This document shows positions 19,518 through 29,717 of a stretch of DNA of 64,000 bases, one piece after another. Where the stretch lies: positions 3,379,001 to 3,443,000 of the forward strand of contig JAHCHX010000001.1 of assembly GCA_026129545.1 (NCBI GenBank), written 5' to 3'. Source of the DNA: Saprospiraceae bacterium (GTDB lineage Bacteria; Bacteroidota; Bacteroidia; Chitinophagales; Saprospiraceae). The notes under the pieces are model-generated. The model saw nothing but the letters and a program-made list of their open reading frames with translations. It ran no database searches and was not told the origin of the DNA. The translations under genes and the position numbers were made by a program. Within the stretch, counting starts at the first letter, position 1, and each line of letters opens with the position of its first letter.

Positions 19518-19791
19518 GGGTTCCCTCCTGCGTCGCAGAAAAAAAAGTCACTTACCTGACAGCCCTACTCTTTTTGAGATACCCTGTTTGGCGGGAAGGC
19601 GAGGCCCCCTATGTTTGTTCGCAAGAACACACTCATCCGCATGTCCTCGGCCATTTACGCCGAATATCAACGCCCCTGCTCCCATTGAGTGATGGGGGCA
19701 GGGGCGTTGTGGTGGATGGGGGTGTTTGGCTACAGGTTTGTGGTCAAAGGTGCGGGGGACAAGAGTTTCGTGCAATAGACAGTATACAGAA
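19518..19791. other. Intergenic gap after the permease operon
   Basis: No gene supported. It holds the palindrome at 19668-19709 and the start of the IS5 wreck. Confidence 0.5.
19668..19709. repeat. 42-bp GC-rich palindrome downstream of the permeases
   Basis: Arms CAACGCCCCTGC and GCAGGGGCGTTG with further pairing CCCAT/ATGGG around a 6-nt loop. It lies 150 bp after the last permease stop. There is no T tract, so it is not a canonical terminator, but it could still stop or stabilise the transcript. Confidence 0.55.
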
Positions 19792-20395
19792 TTAGTGTGA
19801 TAGTCTGCCGCGCGCTCGCAACCGGAAGTTGTGAAGCCCGCAGGGGACGAAAATGTGGTAATCTCGCAGGTCAACCCTCCAAGTTCGGCACACATCCTTG
19901 ACTATTCGCCAGATTTTGACACCACGGATGCTGTGTTCAACAACAACCCGAACTTTTGATTTGTCCTTGTTCTGTTCTTTTTGTTCATCGGTCAGTTCCT
20001 TGCCCTTGGGCTTTTTGAGAGGCTGGACGATGTTGGCGTTTTTGGGTTTGAAGCCTTGAAAGCCGCTGTCTTGAAGCAAATCGATCGTTCTTTGAAATTG
20101 AAAATCCTGTTCGTCTGCAATGGTTTTGTCGTGAACGGAACCGCTATAGGTCGGGCTGAGGTAGATAATCTTCTTATCGTCGCCCGAAATCAGCACGTTC
20201 TTGACGCAATGTCTTTTTTTTACCGCTGAATTCCTCTTGTTGCGTTTCGTTGTCCCCTGAACGCAATATGGGGCGCTCCACGCCGTCTATGATCACCCGC
20301 TGACGTTCACCGATGGCCCTGTCCAAATGCTCTGAAACCCTGTTCCCAAGCAGGCTCCATCCTCACCAATCTAAACGAGGTGGTGTCATTGCCAT
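19792..20395 (-). pseudogene. IS5-family transposase remnant
   Basis: DDE transposase wreck. The C-terminal frame reads VLISGDDKKIIYLSP, TYSGSVHDKTIADE, LQDSGFQGFKP and VVVEHSIRGVKIWRIVKD, the typical IS5-group (DDE_Tnp_4) catalytic core ending with the third acidic residue. Upstream, in another frame, ERQRVIIDGVERPI, GDNETQQEEFSGKKK and RHCVKN continue the protein; the switch occurs in a run of eight A (coding strand), where one extra A would restore reading. The N-terminal third is not recognisable. It lies against the 3' end of a lipoprotein gene at 20395. Not functional as read. Confidence 0.8.
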
Positions 20396-20607
20396 TAAGA
20401 GGAAGTGGGGGGGAATGAATTTAAATGACCATAATAAGTCATCGCCTCCCAAATGCTAATGGGATAATTCACGCTTGGAGAATAGTCGCCTATCTCATCA
20501 GGAGTATCAAATGGCGCAAAGCCATCTTTTTCACAGCCAAGAAGCAAGAGTAAGGAAAAAAACGTGATGAGAGCTGGGCGGAAGCCAGACGTTGGTAAGC
20601 GTTTCAT
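20395..20607 (-). pseudogene. Lipoprotein gene truncated by the IS5 remnant
   Basis: The start MKRLPTSGFRPALITFFSLL leads into LLLLGC, a typical lipobox, so the protein was destined for lipid anchoring. The mature part (EKDGFAPFDTPDEIGDYSP, NYPISIWEAMTYYGHL) is not recognised. The frame ends at 20395, where the IS5 remnant begins, so the C-terminus is probably lost. The frame opens further upstream, but ATG 20607 gives the signal peptide. Confidence 0.55.
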
Positions 20608-20718
20608 AAAATAAAGAAGTTTTGACAGCCTTAGGTTTTTCCTGCCTCGCGCTGGTGGGGACCCCTTTGCCGTCGGGGTGAAACAATGTTTTGTTGCGGC
20701 AAACGTAAAGGCTTTTTG

Positions 20719-20744
20719 CAATTTAGGCAAATTTGCCTAAATTG
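20719..20744. repeat. Perfect 26-bp palindrome upstream of the lipoprotein gene
   Basis: CAATTTAGGCAAA followed by its exact complement, centred 110-140 bp upstream of the lipoprotein ATG at 20607. Size and symmetry suit an operator for a dimeric regulator, but no other copy was seen. Confidence 0.4.
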
Positions 20745-20806
20745 TTTGTTTGTAACCTCTTGAACCTCGTGGTGTGAAATACACCACTTATCCCATGCCC
20801 ATTAAG

Positions 20807-20928
20807 TTATACCTCGCGCCGCCAAGTTTTCAGCATCGTCTAGGGTAACGTTTACTAAACTTCAAAAGTTTAGTAAACGTGATATCATCCTTCCAACCAT
20901 GCTGAAAACTTGGCGGCGCGAGGTATAA
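20807..20928. repeat. Paired 30-bp inverted repeats around a hairpin
   Basis: Bases 20807-20836 and 20899-20928 are exact inverted copies (inner part ATGCTGAAAACTTGG, outer part CGGCGCGAGGTATAA). Between them, 20848-20880 is a second member of hairpin family 1 (ACGTTTACTAAACTT and complement). The motif ATGCTGAAAACTTGG also closes the dispersed repeats at 56761 and 61287 in related form. Confidence 0.7.
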
Positions 20929-20979
20929 GCCTACTGGAATAAAGCGAGAGACGACCTTTGTGATAAATACCACTCTATC

Positions 20980-22079
20980 ATGGGGTCGCCTCTCAGCAAG
21001 TATTTCCGGGCCATACGGCTCGCGGTTGCAAATATAGCCAACTCACCGGAACTATACTTCCGCCGTCCGGGGCGGGATTTTTGTGGTCGTCGCCTGCTGC
21101 CAGCCGAGCGAACGGTCTGGCTGGTGTTATCGCTGTTGCGCCAGAGCCTGTGCGTCGAGCTCGGCCATTTTTTCCAACGTCTCGACGCTGTGGATGACAT
21201 ACCCACCAAAAGCGCCCTGGTACAGGCGCGCAACAAAATCCACCACACGTTTTTCAGGGATTTGCTGCGGCAAAGCGCCGAGTTGTTTTATCACTGTTTT
21301 GAGGCGCGGCGCTGGCGTTCTTTCCGTTTGTGGGCTACCGACGGGTCGGGGTTCCGCCTGCCTGACACCGATGAGTTGGGCGAGGAGTTCGGCTGGCACG
21401 TCAACCAGCATTCGGCGGTGGCCTCGGCCGCGTCTGGCGCACTTCGACGTGCTCAACCAGATCATTGTCAACGCCTTTTTCCACACCCGTTATGAATCCG
21501 AATCCCTCATCGCCCCATGGCATATTCATACCGTACCCTCAGACGTGCTCATGATTTACGACCGGGGTTTCCCGGCGCAGGTCATCCCTTGGCTGCATCT
21601 TTATTTCGGTTCACATTGCTTGGTCGCCTGACCTCACCCATTCGACCGTCGTCGAGGAATTCGTCGCTTCCAAAAACGACAACTCATTGTCCGCGAAGCG
21701 CTTAACGTGCGCTCCAAACGGACGCTCCGCGCCCTTGGCATCCCCTTCCAGCGGGGGCAGGCCTCGAGCCACCCTCATCGTGTACAATTTCCTGTCGGCG
21801 CTCCACCACAGCATGCAAGATGACATTGACCGGATCAATGCCCGCAGAAAAACGCCCTGTCAGGCTAACCGCAATATCAGCGTCGGGCTTTTCAAGTCTT
21901 TCATCGTCAGGCTTTTCCTGCGCCCGCGCGAAAACCTCGACGCCGAAATCGCGCGACTCAAAAAATACCTCCTCAAACAACTCGAGCCCCGCAAAATCAA
22001 TTACCGCCCCAGAAAGCCTCCAATGATGCGCCTCGGCGAAAGACACAATTTCGAGTTCAATTACCGTCACGCCCTCTGA
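20980..22079 (+). pseudogene. IS4-family transposase, multiple frameshifts
   Basis: Fragments in different frames line up as one DDE_Tnp_1 transposase. The N-terminal frame (20980-21495) has SKYFRAIRLAVANIANSPE, IPTKSALVQARNKIHH and LWATDGSGFRLPD, with the first catalytic Asp. The second frame (to 21631) has FDVLNQIIVNAF, APWHIHTVPS and DVLMIYDRGFPA with the second Asp. The last frame (from ~21800 to 22079) has QANRNISVGLFKSFIV and NLDAEIARLKKYLLKQLEPRK. At least three frame breaks, so inactive as read. Confidence 0.8.
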
Positions 22080-22249
22080 GGCTAATCCTTTTTGGGGCTT
22101 TTTCCAGCTCCGGCACTTCGCCCGGACCGGCAGGGGATTGACCGCCCTGCGTGGACAGCCCCATGGTCTGTGGTTTGGTGTGTTGGCGGCGCACCACCAG
22201 CGCCGGGGCAAGCGATCTATAGGGCGGTGGCGAGGCTTAACTTAATGGG

Positions 22250-22486
22250 GTTGATGCGTTGTTGGCGGTATTTTTCTCTGTCTTTCAGTATCTTAGCGCA
22301 AGGAGCCACCCATGATTTCTGCCCATGCGCAGCACGCTTTGATTTCTCGGCGTTTTCCCGTCCACTTTTTGTAGGACATCTCGTTGGGCTGTCGCGTTGG
22401 GTCTTTTTTTGTTCGACGTCGCGTAGGGGACTTGTTCGACACAATTGTGACCCGTAGTTGTCGGGCCTATTTTTTTCTCTCCTTCC
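22250..22486. other. Spacer between the IS4-like element and the cassette array
   Basis: No gene supported; an opposing frame across 22217-22537 shows no motif. A GTTAGCGGGA end, which would complete a further cassette to the left of the first attC-like site, was not found. Confidence 0.4.
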
Positions 22487-22554
22487 CGCTAACGGTTGGA
22501 TGTGCGAAGTGCCGACGTTTAGGAGGCATTTTCGCACATCCGTTGTTCAATGCC
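22487..22554 (-). repeat. attC-like site A (left-most)
   Basis: On the + strand CGCTAAC, then arms GGATGTGCG ... CGCACATCC, then GTTCAATGCC. The right core is the exact complement of GGCATTGAAC at 28669-28678, the other end of the subtilase cassette. The arms are shared with sites D and G. Confidence 0.75.
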
Positions 22555-22558
22555 TTGT

Positions 22559-23503
22559 CTATATTTTTATGATTTTGTATCTTTTTGTTTGATCTTTTAA
22601 GACAAATTCGACATAGAATATACCTGAAGGTGCAGATTCAAAACTCAGTTGAAATGAGATGTCGCCGACCGAAAGCCTACCCGTTTCAAGGGTGCGACCG
22701 AGACCGTCTAACGCCCTGAAGACAAGAATAGAATTAAGTGGCGCAAAAGAGAAATTTAAGATTCCATTGGTAGGATTTGGGAAAATCTTGATATCGTAGC
22801 TATCAATTTCATTTATGCTTACATAATCACAAGGTGAATTTCCGATACTTCCTTTGTATTGAACAAGGCCATCCGCATAACACCTGAGGTAGCCGCGCTC
22901 GCCGCCTGTAATACAAAAGTCACCTTGTCCCCACCAATAGCCGGCATCAATCACGCCAATACGTTCTACGATTTTTTGTATTCGCCAACAACCATCTCCG
23001 GAACCCGGACAAATACTGCTGATGTATTGAACCCGTAACGGCCATCCTCCAATCTGCTCTATGGCTACCGAATCTATCCGGTATGCAAAATTCCATACCT
23101 GACCGGAATCAGGCCCGATACACCCATTAAAAATGTCAAAATATGCTACTTTAGATACTATCGTATCGCCGGGCATTGCACCAAAATTGAATAAGAGTTC
23201 CCATTGATTATCAACATAATAAAAAACAGAATCCGAGCCGGAATAAACGTACTTGTTCAAATTCGGGAAATCCTGAAATTGACCATTTACCCATTGAGCG
23301 CATGACAATTCTTTAGCCAATATGCCATCCAATACGGTATCTTTGGTAACGCTAAAGGTGTAAAGCGTGTTTTCCTTGGGCATTAGTTCGTGTGGGCGGT
23401 AATACCATTGAGCGCCCATTGGGGCAAAAGCCTGGAACTGTCCCAACATATCGAGAGAAGCAAAGCAGAGAATCAAAGAAAAAAAGATGGGTTTCATGCT
23501 CAT
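22559..23503 (-). CDS. T9SS-sorted exported protein of unknown function
   Basis: 314 aa with a signal peptide (MSMKPIFFSLILCFASLDMLG) and a C-terminal T9SS type A sorting domain: IKIFPNPTNGILNF, then SGIFYVEFVLKDQTKRYKIIKI. The middle (APMGAQWYYRPHELMPKENT, GPDSGQVWNFAYRIDSVAIEQ) is the 'metallophosphatase-like/WYY' type repeatless domain frequent in Bacteroidota exported proteins but without a named function. Passage would be through Sec, then T9SS to the cell surface. It is the last gene of the 6.2-kb cassette and lies next to attC-like site A, with 9 bp to the next gene upstream. Confidence 0.8.
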   Translation of the reverse strand: MSMKPIFFSLILCFASLDMLGQFQAFAPMGAQWYYRPHELMPKENTLYTFSVTKDTVLDGILAKELSCAQWVNGQFQDFPNLNKYVYSGSDSVFYYVDNQWELLFNFGAMPGDTIVSKVAYFDIFNGCIGPDSGQVWNFAYRIDSVAIEQIGGWPLRVQYISSICPGSGDGCWRIQKIVERIGVIDAGYWWGQGDFCITGGERGYLRCYADGLVQYKGSIGNSPCDYVSINEIDSYDIKIFPNPTNGILNFSFAPLNSILVFRALDGLGRTLETGRLSVGDISFQLSFESAPSGIFYVEFVLKDQTKRYKIIKI

Positions 23504-23512
23504 GATTGTACC

Positions 23513-25051
23513 TTAGTTTTGAATAAAAATTTTCTTTGTGCCGATACGATTTTGATCCTTCAACGTCAGCAGATAAACTCCTGCCGGTAGCGAGGCGACG
23601 TTTAGAGAGTATGTGTTTTGTCCCCTCGGCCAATTTGTTTCAAATCTAATGCGCCCTGTCAGATCGGTTAATGTTAGTGCCAGACCATTAACATTTATGC
23701 CTTCAGGTAATGAAACAGATATCCAGTCTTCAGCAGGATTGGGCGACACAACAAAGTCTATCGCCTCTTTGGTCAAATTGAATACTTTAGTGATGTCTGT
23801 TATGCCTTGAAACACACCCGTACAACCGGGTTGAACGCACCCCATGCTGTCCAAATGCAACAGCCATACATCGCGATTATACGGGGCAGGAATACCGTTG
23901 GGGAAAGTATCGAGAATGGTGCCGACGGCTACCAAACTACCATCACTCGCCTCCACCACGTCCAATATATCTCCAAACTCACCGCTCGGATACCTTAAAT
24001 CGCCAATGATGCGTTCCCATTTTTTCTCACCTGCTGGCGAAAGGCGAATCAACCACCCGCCCCAATATCTTTCATATTCTTCGGTAGTATCAATAAACGG
24101 GTGATTTTCGTTGAAACCAACCGCCAGTATATCACCATTCCGCATTTCTTTTATGCTCCAAATTCTGTGGAAATCCTGCGCCGGGTAATCGTATTCCCAA
24201 AGTTGGTTACCCGTCTTGTCCACCCTGTGCAATACTTGTTTTTCCCACACGCCCGGAGGGGCTTCTCTGAGCCGAGAAAACACCGCCCCGCCATCCTTGG
24301 TGTAGGTAGCAAAGGTGTTGCCTTGGAACATGGTCTCTGATGTGTCGCGTGCCAATCTGAATACTTCACCGCCATCGTCATCTATTTTTAGCACGAATCC
24401 TGACGTTTGGTACTTATTATTGTTGATTTTTTTGTGCCAAACTTTTCCCATTACATAGGCGCTGTCTGGAGTAGCATGTATAGAGAAAAGTCTTGTTGTG
24501 TCACCGACTACTTTTTGCCACAAAACATTGCCCAATGCGTCGCAACGTGTCATATACGTCTTATTTACTAACCATCCCATTGGCAGGAATTCGTTGTATA
24601 GAAAAATAAATCCGCCGTCGTATGTAGGCGCAATACCATAACTGGTATTATCCAAGTGATTCCCATAATACCATTGCGCAAGGATATTGCCATCAAAATC
24701 GAATTTTAGCACTGTGATTTCGAGTGTGTCTGCGGGTTGAAGCAACCTGCCGCTTACATATAAAGAGGAGTCTGCTACTGCCATACTGGTAAATTGATCA
24801 ATTCGCGTTTCCTTGACCATTGTCTTCCAAATAACAGAAAAATCACCGCTTAACTTCAATATACCAACGCATCTATACGGGCTTAAATCACAATATGAGG
24901 TCGTTAATATATAGTAGTTTCCGTCTTTCTCAGCGATTTGCCATGCGGCATCTGAATATCCAACAAGATCAATATTGTCAGAGAAAAAATTCTGACCGAC
25001 AATGTGATATTTTGCTCCCATCAAAGCCGCCAAAATGAGTATCCATCTCAT
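23513..25051 (-). CDS. T9SS-sorted surface protein with beta-propeller-like repeats
   Basis: The signal peptide MRWILILAALMGAKYHIVGQ supports ATG 25051; the frame opens 20 codons earlier. The body has repeated blades of the form 'D..GN.LW.......G.....I..T.DGG.V..G', for example PTYDGGFIFLYNE, KTGNQLWEYDYP and EASDGSLVAVG, like the delta-60/Kelch-like propellers of surface proteins. The C-terminus is a T9SS type A domain (FVVSPNPAEDWISVSL, then LPAGVYLLTLKDQNRIGTKK). Second gene of the subtilase cassette, probably co-transcribed with its neighbours. Molecular function unknown. Confidence 0.8.
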   Translation of the reverse strand: MRWILILAALMGAKYHIVGQNFFSDNIDLVGYSDAAWQIAEKDGNYYILTTSYCDLSPYRCVGILKLSGDFSVIWKTMVKETRIDQFTSMAVADSSLYVSGRLLQPADTLEITVLKFDFDGNILAQWYYGNHLDNTSYGIAPTYDGGFIFLYNEFLPMGWLVNKTYMTRCDALGNVLWQKVVGDTTRLFSIHATPDSAYVMGKVWHKKINNNKYQTSGFVLKIDDDGGEVFRLARDTSETMFQGNTFATYTKDGGAVFSRLREAPPGVWEKQVLHRVDKTGNQLWEYDYPAQDFHRIWSIKEMRNGDILAVGFNENHPFIDTTEEYERYWGGWLIRLSPAGEKKWERIIGDLRYPSGEFGDILDVVEASDGSLVAVGTILDTFPNGIPAPYNRDVWLLHLDSMGCVQPGCTGVFQGITDITKVFNLTKEAIDFVVSPNPAEDWISVSLPEGINVNGLALTLTDLTGRIRFETNWPRGQNTYSLNVASLPAGVYLLTLKDQNRIGTKKIFIQN

Positions 25052-25117
25052 GTGTACGAGATTAAACGCCCATGCGGAAAAACACACTTCCCGCATGGGC
25101 ATGGTTAGCAATGCCTG

Positions 25118-28100
25118 TTAATTCTGTAAAATTATCTTTGACGTGAACGTCAAGAGTCCAGCCCGACGAACTGTCAAAATCAGAAAGCCTCTCGATAGGC
25201 CTTCCACGGGCAGTATGAGGGATGAACCCGTGGCGGCGCCAAAAGGCATGACAAACACTCTTTTACCAGCAATATCGTATATCTCGACAACGCCATCTCT
25301 CTGATCTTCTTCTGGCATGGAGAGGATCATATCGGAGGAAGCAGGATTTGGATAAACTGCATATCGCTGTGCCAACAAGGGCTTTTCAATTTTTTCCGCC
25401 GCCTCGGACCGGTCGCCAATACCCTGGCCGAAGTCTAAATCTGGGATGGCGCGTTCGCCCTTCAGCAGATAATAGAGCGACCCTGCGTACGCACGTACTT
25501 CAGAACTGCTCATGGCGGTACTATAAAGGAAACTTAGCGTTGTTTCGTCCGGTGTGTAACTGGTCTGTTCCCAACGATCCAGGTTAATGTGCTGTATCTG
25601 AGCAAACAATTGTTCATCGATAGATGTAGTGGCAAGAGTGCTCAATATCGAACGAGCCTGTGCGAATTGTCGCCGCCTCAGTTTGATGCCGTACAGGGAA
25701 ATCTTGGCATCACGATCAGCCAATCCCGCATAAATGCTTTCGGCCAAGTCAAAATCACCGGCTTGCAGCGCGTCGTGTTCCAAAAATGCCTCTATATTGC
25801 CCTCCAGTTCCTCTTTTTGTTCTAACTGCATTAACAGAGTCGTATCTTCTGGCGTGGCCAATAAAGCCTGCTGTATCGCGGCTTTATCATTCCTTACTGT
25901 AATCAAGTCATTGAAGGTATACTCTGCTTCATCTCTTCCAAATGTACCACAGCTTGTAAATCCGGTTACTGACGCATCTGCAAGTGAAAAATTATTTCCG
26001 TTTATATTGGGTACAATAACACCCGGGCAAGTGCTGGTTGGCGGTTCGCCACCCGCAGGAATAAAATAGATGAACGAATGTGTCTGGCTCTGCACAGCGC
26101 GGATATGCTCAATACCGGATGTGAAGCAATTGCCGGCAGGAAGTCCAGAGTTTCCCTGTGTCCTTACCTTGCCTAAATTAGTTCCATATTTTTCAATAGC
26201 GACATCTGTTTCGTCCATTGCAAAACAGTTGGAAAGGAACTGTGAACGCTGGTTGTTGCCGCGAAAGGTAAGACCTTCTTTGCCCTGTCCCAAAAAATTG
26301 CCCCTGACATAGCTGAATTTGTCGCTCGTGTTTACGGCAACGACTCCCGACATGGCGTTTCCATAGAAAGCGTTCTTGTCGATACTGTAGGCACTCGGCC
26401 CTTCAATCCGCACTCCATACTTGTTAGAGGTAAAAAACTCATTGTGAATAACCTGCAAACCATAGTCACTACTTGCGCCTGCAGAATAAACGTGGGTGTC
26501 ATTTCCATCAAAATAGTTGTCTTTGATCAAAATAGAAGATGATTTGGGCGCAGTGCAATGAATCTCAATGCCAAACTTACAGTTTTCAAATTTGTTCTCA
26601 TCTGTGATTTTTGCGCTGTAATCAATCCCCCCAATTCCGGAAAAATCCATATTATCAAACGTATTACCCAAAAACTCAAGCCCTATATTTTCCCATACAG
26701 TTATACCCGTCACGTTGGCTTGGTAATCCGCAGATTTTGTGAACCTTGAATTAACAACCCTACTTTTGTTAGGCAGATCATATTTCATAAATTCAACGCC
26801 TTGTATGACGTTGTAAAATGTTGTATTGTTCACCAATACAAGACCTCCCCAGCGGCTTGTCTGTCCCGGGTCATAAGCATAGCCTGGTGCGGAGGTCGAA
26901 ATACCGTAGCGAGCATTTTCGATTCGCGTCTGATTGGTCAGAAATACCACACCCGCCTCGTCGCTCCCAAATACATAACTTTGAACTGCGCCAAGGTTTC
27001 CTACGCTTAAGTTTGGCTGCGGCAAAGAGGCATTGCCATGAACAAAGATACCGCGCCACTTGGCTATGGATTTTGTGCAACGCCCTGTGATAGTAGAATT
27101 GTCAACAATAAGTTTTGCTTCCCGTTCAACTATGATGCTTTTGCCTTTCTGAATCCTCACGACCGAGCCATTTTTTATGATTAGAGTTCCTCCGCTGTGC
27201 ACATATATGTCTTTTGCTTCTATGTCTTGGTTATCCCATACTACCGTCTGACCTGAATTCACATGAAACTCTTGTCCGTTTGCGTCAACGGCAAGCACAC
27301 TTGCGTGCGCATCAATCAATCCAACCCCAGGTAAATTCTGTTGGAAATTTGCATTGTTACCCCCATTGCATAGTGTGCCATCAAAAAGATTCTGCGAAGT
27401 GCCTTTGATGATGTCGGTAACTTCTGCTGGTGCCAGGCATGGGTCAACCGACAACATCAAGCCAATCACGCCGCACACCATGGGGGATGCTATTGAGGTG
27501 CCTACAGAAAAATCAAAAGTGTCATCATAGGTGGCCGTCATTACGCAAAATCCCGGAGCCGCAATGCCAACAGCATCATTATGTGTATGTCTTCTGGGTG
27601 GATCCCAAGCTGGCCCCCAACAATTAAACGTAGTTTCAAGACAACCAAAATGGGCTGTACTGGTGACCGAAATTACTTCGGGGTATGATGCAGGATAGTA
27701 TTTGCTGTCAAATCCTGTTGAGCAATGATTGCCGTTACCAGCGCCAGCAACGATAATCACACCCATATCTGTAATCATTTTCACAACATTATGTTGATTC
27801 GTATTATAGCCACCACATATTAGCCAACTACAGTTAATAATACTTGCTCCAAGGTTAGCCGCTTCCAACATCTTGTTGTAATTGAATGCGGGAAATAACA
27901 TAAGCGAACTGTTGAACCCGGCGGATGAATACCCAAACCCGTTGTCCGTATCGCCGGCAGCAGTAAAAGCGACACCTGTACCATGTGAGCCATGTAATGG
28001 GTCTGGTGCCAATGAAATGTTAGCATCCATGTAAACTATTTTATTAACCAAGTCTGGATGGTTTATATCAAAGCCGACATCTGTAATGGCAATTCTTATT

Positions 28101-28587
28101 CCCGGATCGCCCTTTGAGATGTCCCAAGCCTCTGGCGTATTGATGAGATCGTGACGCCAGAAATTCCAGGGAGCGTTTAGCGGATCGTTGGGCAGATACG
28201 GAGGGGGTGAAAGCAACTGTTCTTCATAGGTCAAATAGACATTCTCAAATATGTCCGGGGTGAAGGCCGCTAAGGCACTCTCGAGCTGGGTTGCATCACA
28301 ATCGCACAATAAGTCATACACCCTTGTCAAACCCTCCGCTAAAGGATGACTTAGGCCAACCGCTGCTGGGTATTTTTGAACATACCCGCTTACGTTGTAG
28401 GTGCCATATACTTGTTGTACGACAGAAGGGGCAAAACTTGTCTCGCCCGGCAAAAACGAAACATCTTTTACTCGAACCTCTACTCTGTTTGGTATCGGAT
28501 TTTGGGCGTATAAATGCCCAAAGTCCGTCAAAAAACAGCGAAGTAGAGATAGATGAAGGATGAGAAATTCGGAACCGTTCTGATCAT
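25118..28587 (-). CDS. Subtilisin-like serine protease (S8) with beta-helix and T9SS sorting domain
   Basis: Large exported protease. Counted from the MTDFGHL position, the triad is Asp151 (ITDVGFDINHPDL), His183 (GSHGTGVAF) and Ser346 (GTSIASPMV), with oxyanion Asn in AGAGNGNHC. Then comes a right-handed beta-helix region (~430-800, N.F...N..GI...N), a helical segment, and a T9SS domain (YAVYPNPASSDMILSM). The open frame begins at 28531 without a signal peptide. ATG 28587 starts MIRTVPNFSSFIYLYFAVF, a good signal peptide, in another frame; one extra T in the T6 run at 28530-28535 would join them. The same run is present in the partial duplicate at 33705-34305. First gene of its cassette. Confidence 0.85.
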
Positions 28588-28668
28588 TTTTACTTTCTTG
28601 AGCATTGTCTGAAGATTTAAAGTGTTAAGAAAATATTGATTTAGCCACTATGTTTTTTTATTTATAAT

Positions 28669-28762
28669 GGCATTGAACGGGGGCATCTACGCATACCGCC
28701 GCCTGCGTTGGCTTTGCGGGTTGGGCTTTGGAGGCGGTTGGCGTAGATGCTTTGTTGTAGGC
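28669..28762 (-). repeat. attC-like site B
   Basis: GGCATTGAAC on the left, arms GCATCTACGC ... GCGTAGATGC, then GTTGTAGGC. The right core pairs (8 of 9) with GCCTGCAAC at 30808-30816. Confidence 0.75.
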
Positions 28763-28769
28763 ATTTTCG

Positions 28770-28951
28770 TTATTTACAGTATTTTTGAATATAGTCAATC
28801 GCAAAATTATTTCCTAATTTCTTTGCTTCTTGAAAGTCAATACAGGCTTCGCTAATTTGTTCTAATTTTACTTTCGCTATACCTCTATTCAAAAATGCTT
28901 CGGGTTTATTTTTTGAATTTGTTTCAATATATTTGGTGTAATCTAAAATTG
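28770..28951 (-). pseudogene. TPR protein, 3' fragment cut off by IS1
   Basis: Encodes ILDYTKYIETNSKNKPEAFL followed by NRGIAKVKLEQISEACIDFQ, the last TPR-like repeat of the protein whose 5' part lies at 29718-30791. Joining the parts across one copy of the 9-bp target restores the frame as GSKNAILDYTK. Confidence 0.8.
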
Positions 28952-29717
28952 GGTAGTGGAAATATTTAACTGATGACATTTAAGTTGTAGTGGTATGCGA
29001 ATAGTTTGAAGTGCAGATTGAGCATATACTCCTTTTTGGAGAAGGAGAGGGTTTTTCGGACGAATCGGCTGATACGCTGGCGCAAGGTGTTGTTCAGCCT
29101 TTCAACATGGTTTGTCAGACCGGTCTCCTTGCCGACCATGTAGTGTGTTTCGTTGGGCAAGCATTGGTACGCCGTCCAAAAATCGCTGAAACTCAAGCAT
29201 TTTTGGTACTCGTAGGGTAGTTTTCGCCAAAGGCGCTTGCAGGAGTCCATCGAGCCATCGCCAATGAAAAAGGAAAGTATCTGCCTAGTTCTACAGCACT
29301 GGACAATCCAGACCCGTACTTGATTGATTTTCACGGCGATGTAAGTGAACATTTCGTCCGCCTCTAACTGGTCGTCGGCTTGTCCTTCCTCAATGGTGGT
29401 TTTGAATGGGGGGAGTTGCCGGGCTTTTTTTTTAACCAATTGAGTACCGTCCGATGCGAGACATTCAACAAGCGCCCCGTGCCTCGAAGGCTTTGCCGCT
29501 CTTGGTAGGCACGCTCCACCAGTTCGGGGTCCATGTTCCTGCTGGGTTGCTTGCTGTCCAATACCCGGCAGCAACCACAATCTTTGCACTTGTAGGTTTG
29601 GGTGCCGGAGCGGTTTTTCCCGTTTTTGACGATGTTGCTGCTTTCACAGCGGTGGCAACGACGAACTTCCGTTATCATGGCGCAAAATTACATTGTCAGT
29701 TAAATATTTCCACTACC
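28952..29717 (-). mobile_element. IS1-family element, copy 1
   Basis: 766 bp with 22-bp ends GGTAGTGGAAATATTTAACTGA and complement. Flanks are CTAAAATTG (left) and CTAAAATG (right): a 9-bp target duplication with one T missing on the right. It interrupts a TPR gene. Nearly identical to copy 2 at 32938-33704; the visible difference is 9 instead of 10 T in the run at 29425. Confidence 0.9.
28966..29678 (-). pseudogene. IS1-family transposase, frame split at an A9 run
   Basis: The N-terminal frame (29364-29678, 104 aa) has the InsA-like zinc finger CHRCESSNIVKNG...CKDC and the helix-turn-helix RSLRGTGRLLNVSHRTVLNW. The DDE half (from 28966, other frame) has LEADEMFTYIAVKINQVRVW, LSFSDFWTAYQCLP and ETGLTNHVERLNNTLRQRIS. 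The switch is at NWLKKK, where the coding strand has nine A; copy 2 has ten A and is a single open frame. Classical IS1 makes its transposase by frameshifting at an A-rich site between InsA and InsB, so this copy may still be partly active. Confidence 0.8.

Larger units (their letters stand above)
20798..22249. mobile_element. IS4-like insertion sequence, degraded
   Basis: Ends are imperfect inverted repeats: CCCATTAAGTTA followed by TACCTCGC on the left, GCGAGGCT followed by TAACTTAATGGG on the right. The element is 1.45 kb and holds a transposase wreck. No clear target duplication was seen. Its left part is itself palindromic: two 30-bp inverted copies of the end (20807-20836 and 20899-20928) flank the hairpin 20848-20880. 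Confidence 0.6.

Noticed and set aside
22217..22537. Minus-strand 106-aa frame left of the first attC-like site
   Set aside because: It runs through the palindrome of site A and has no similarity or ribosome-binding context.
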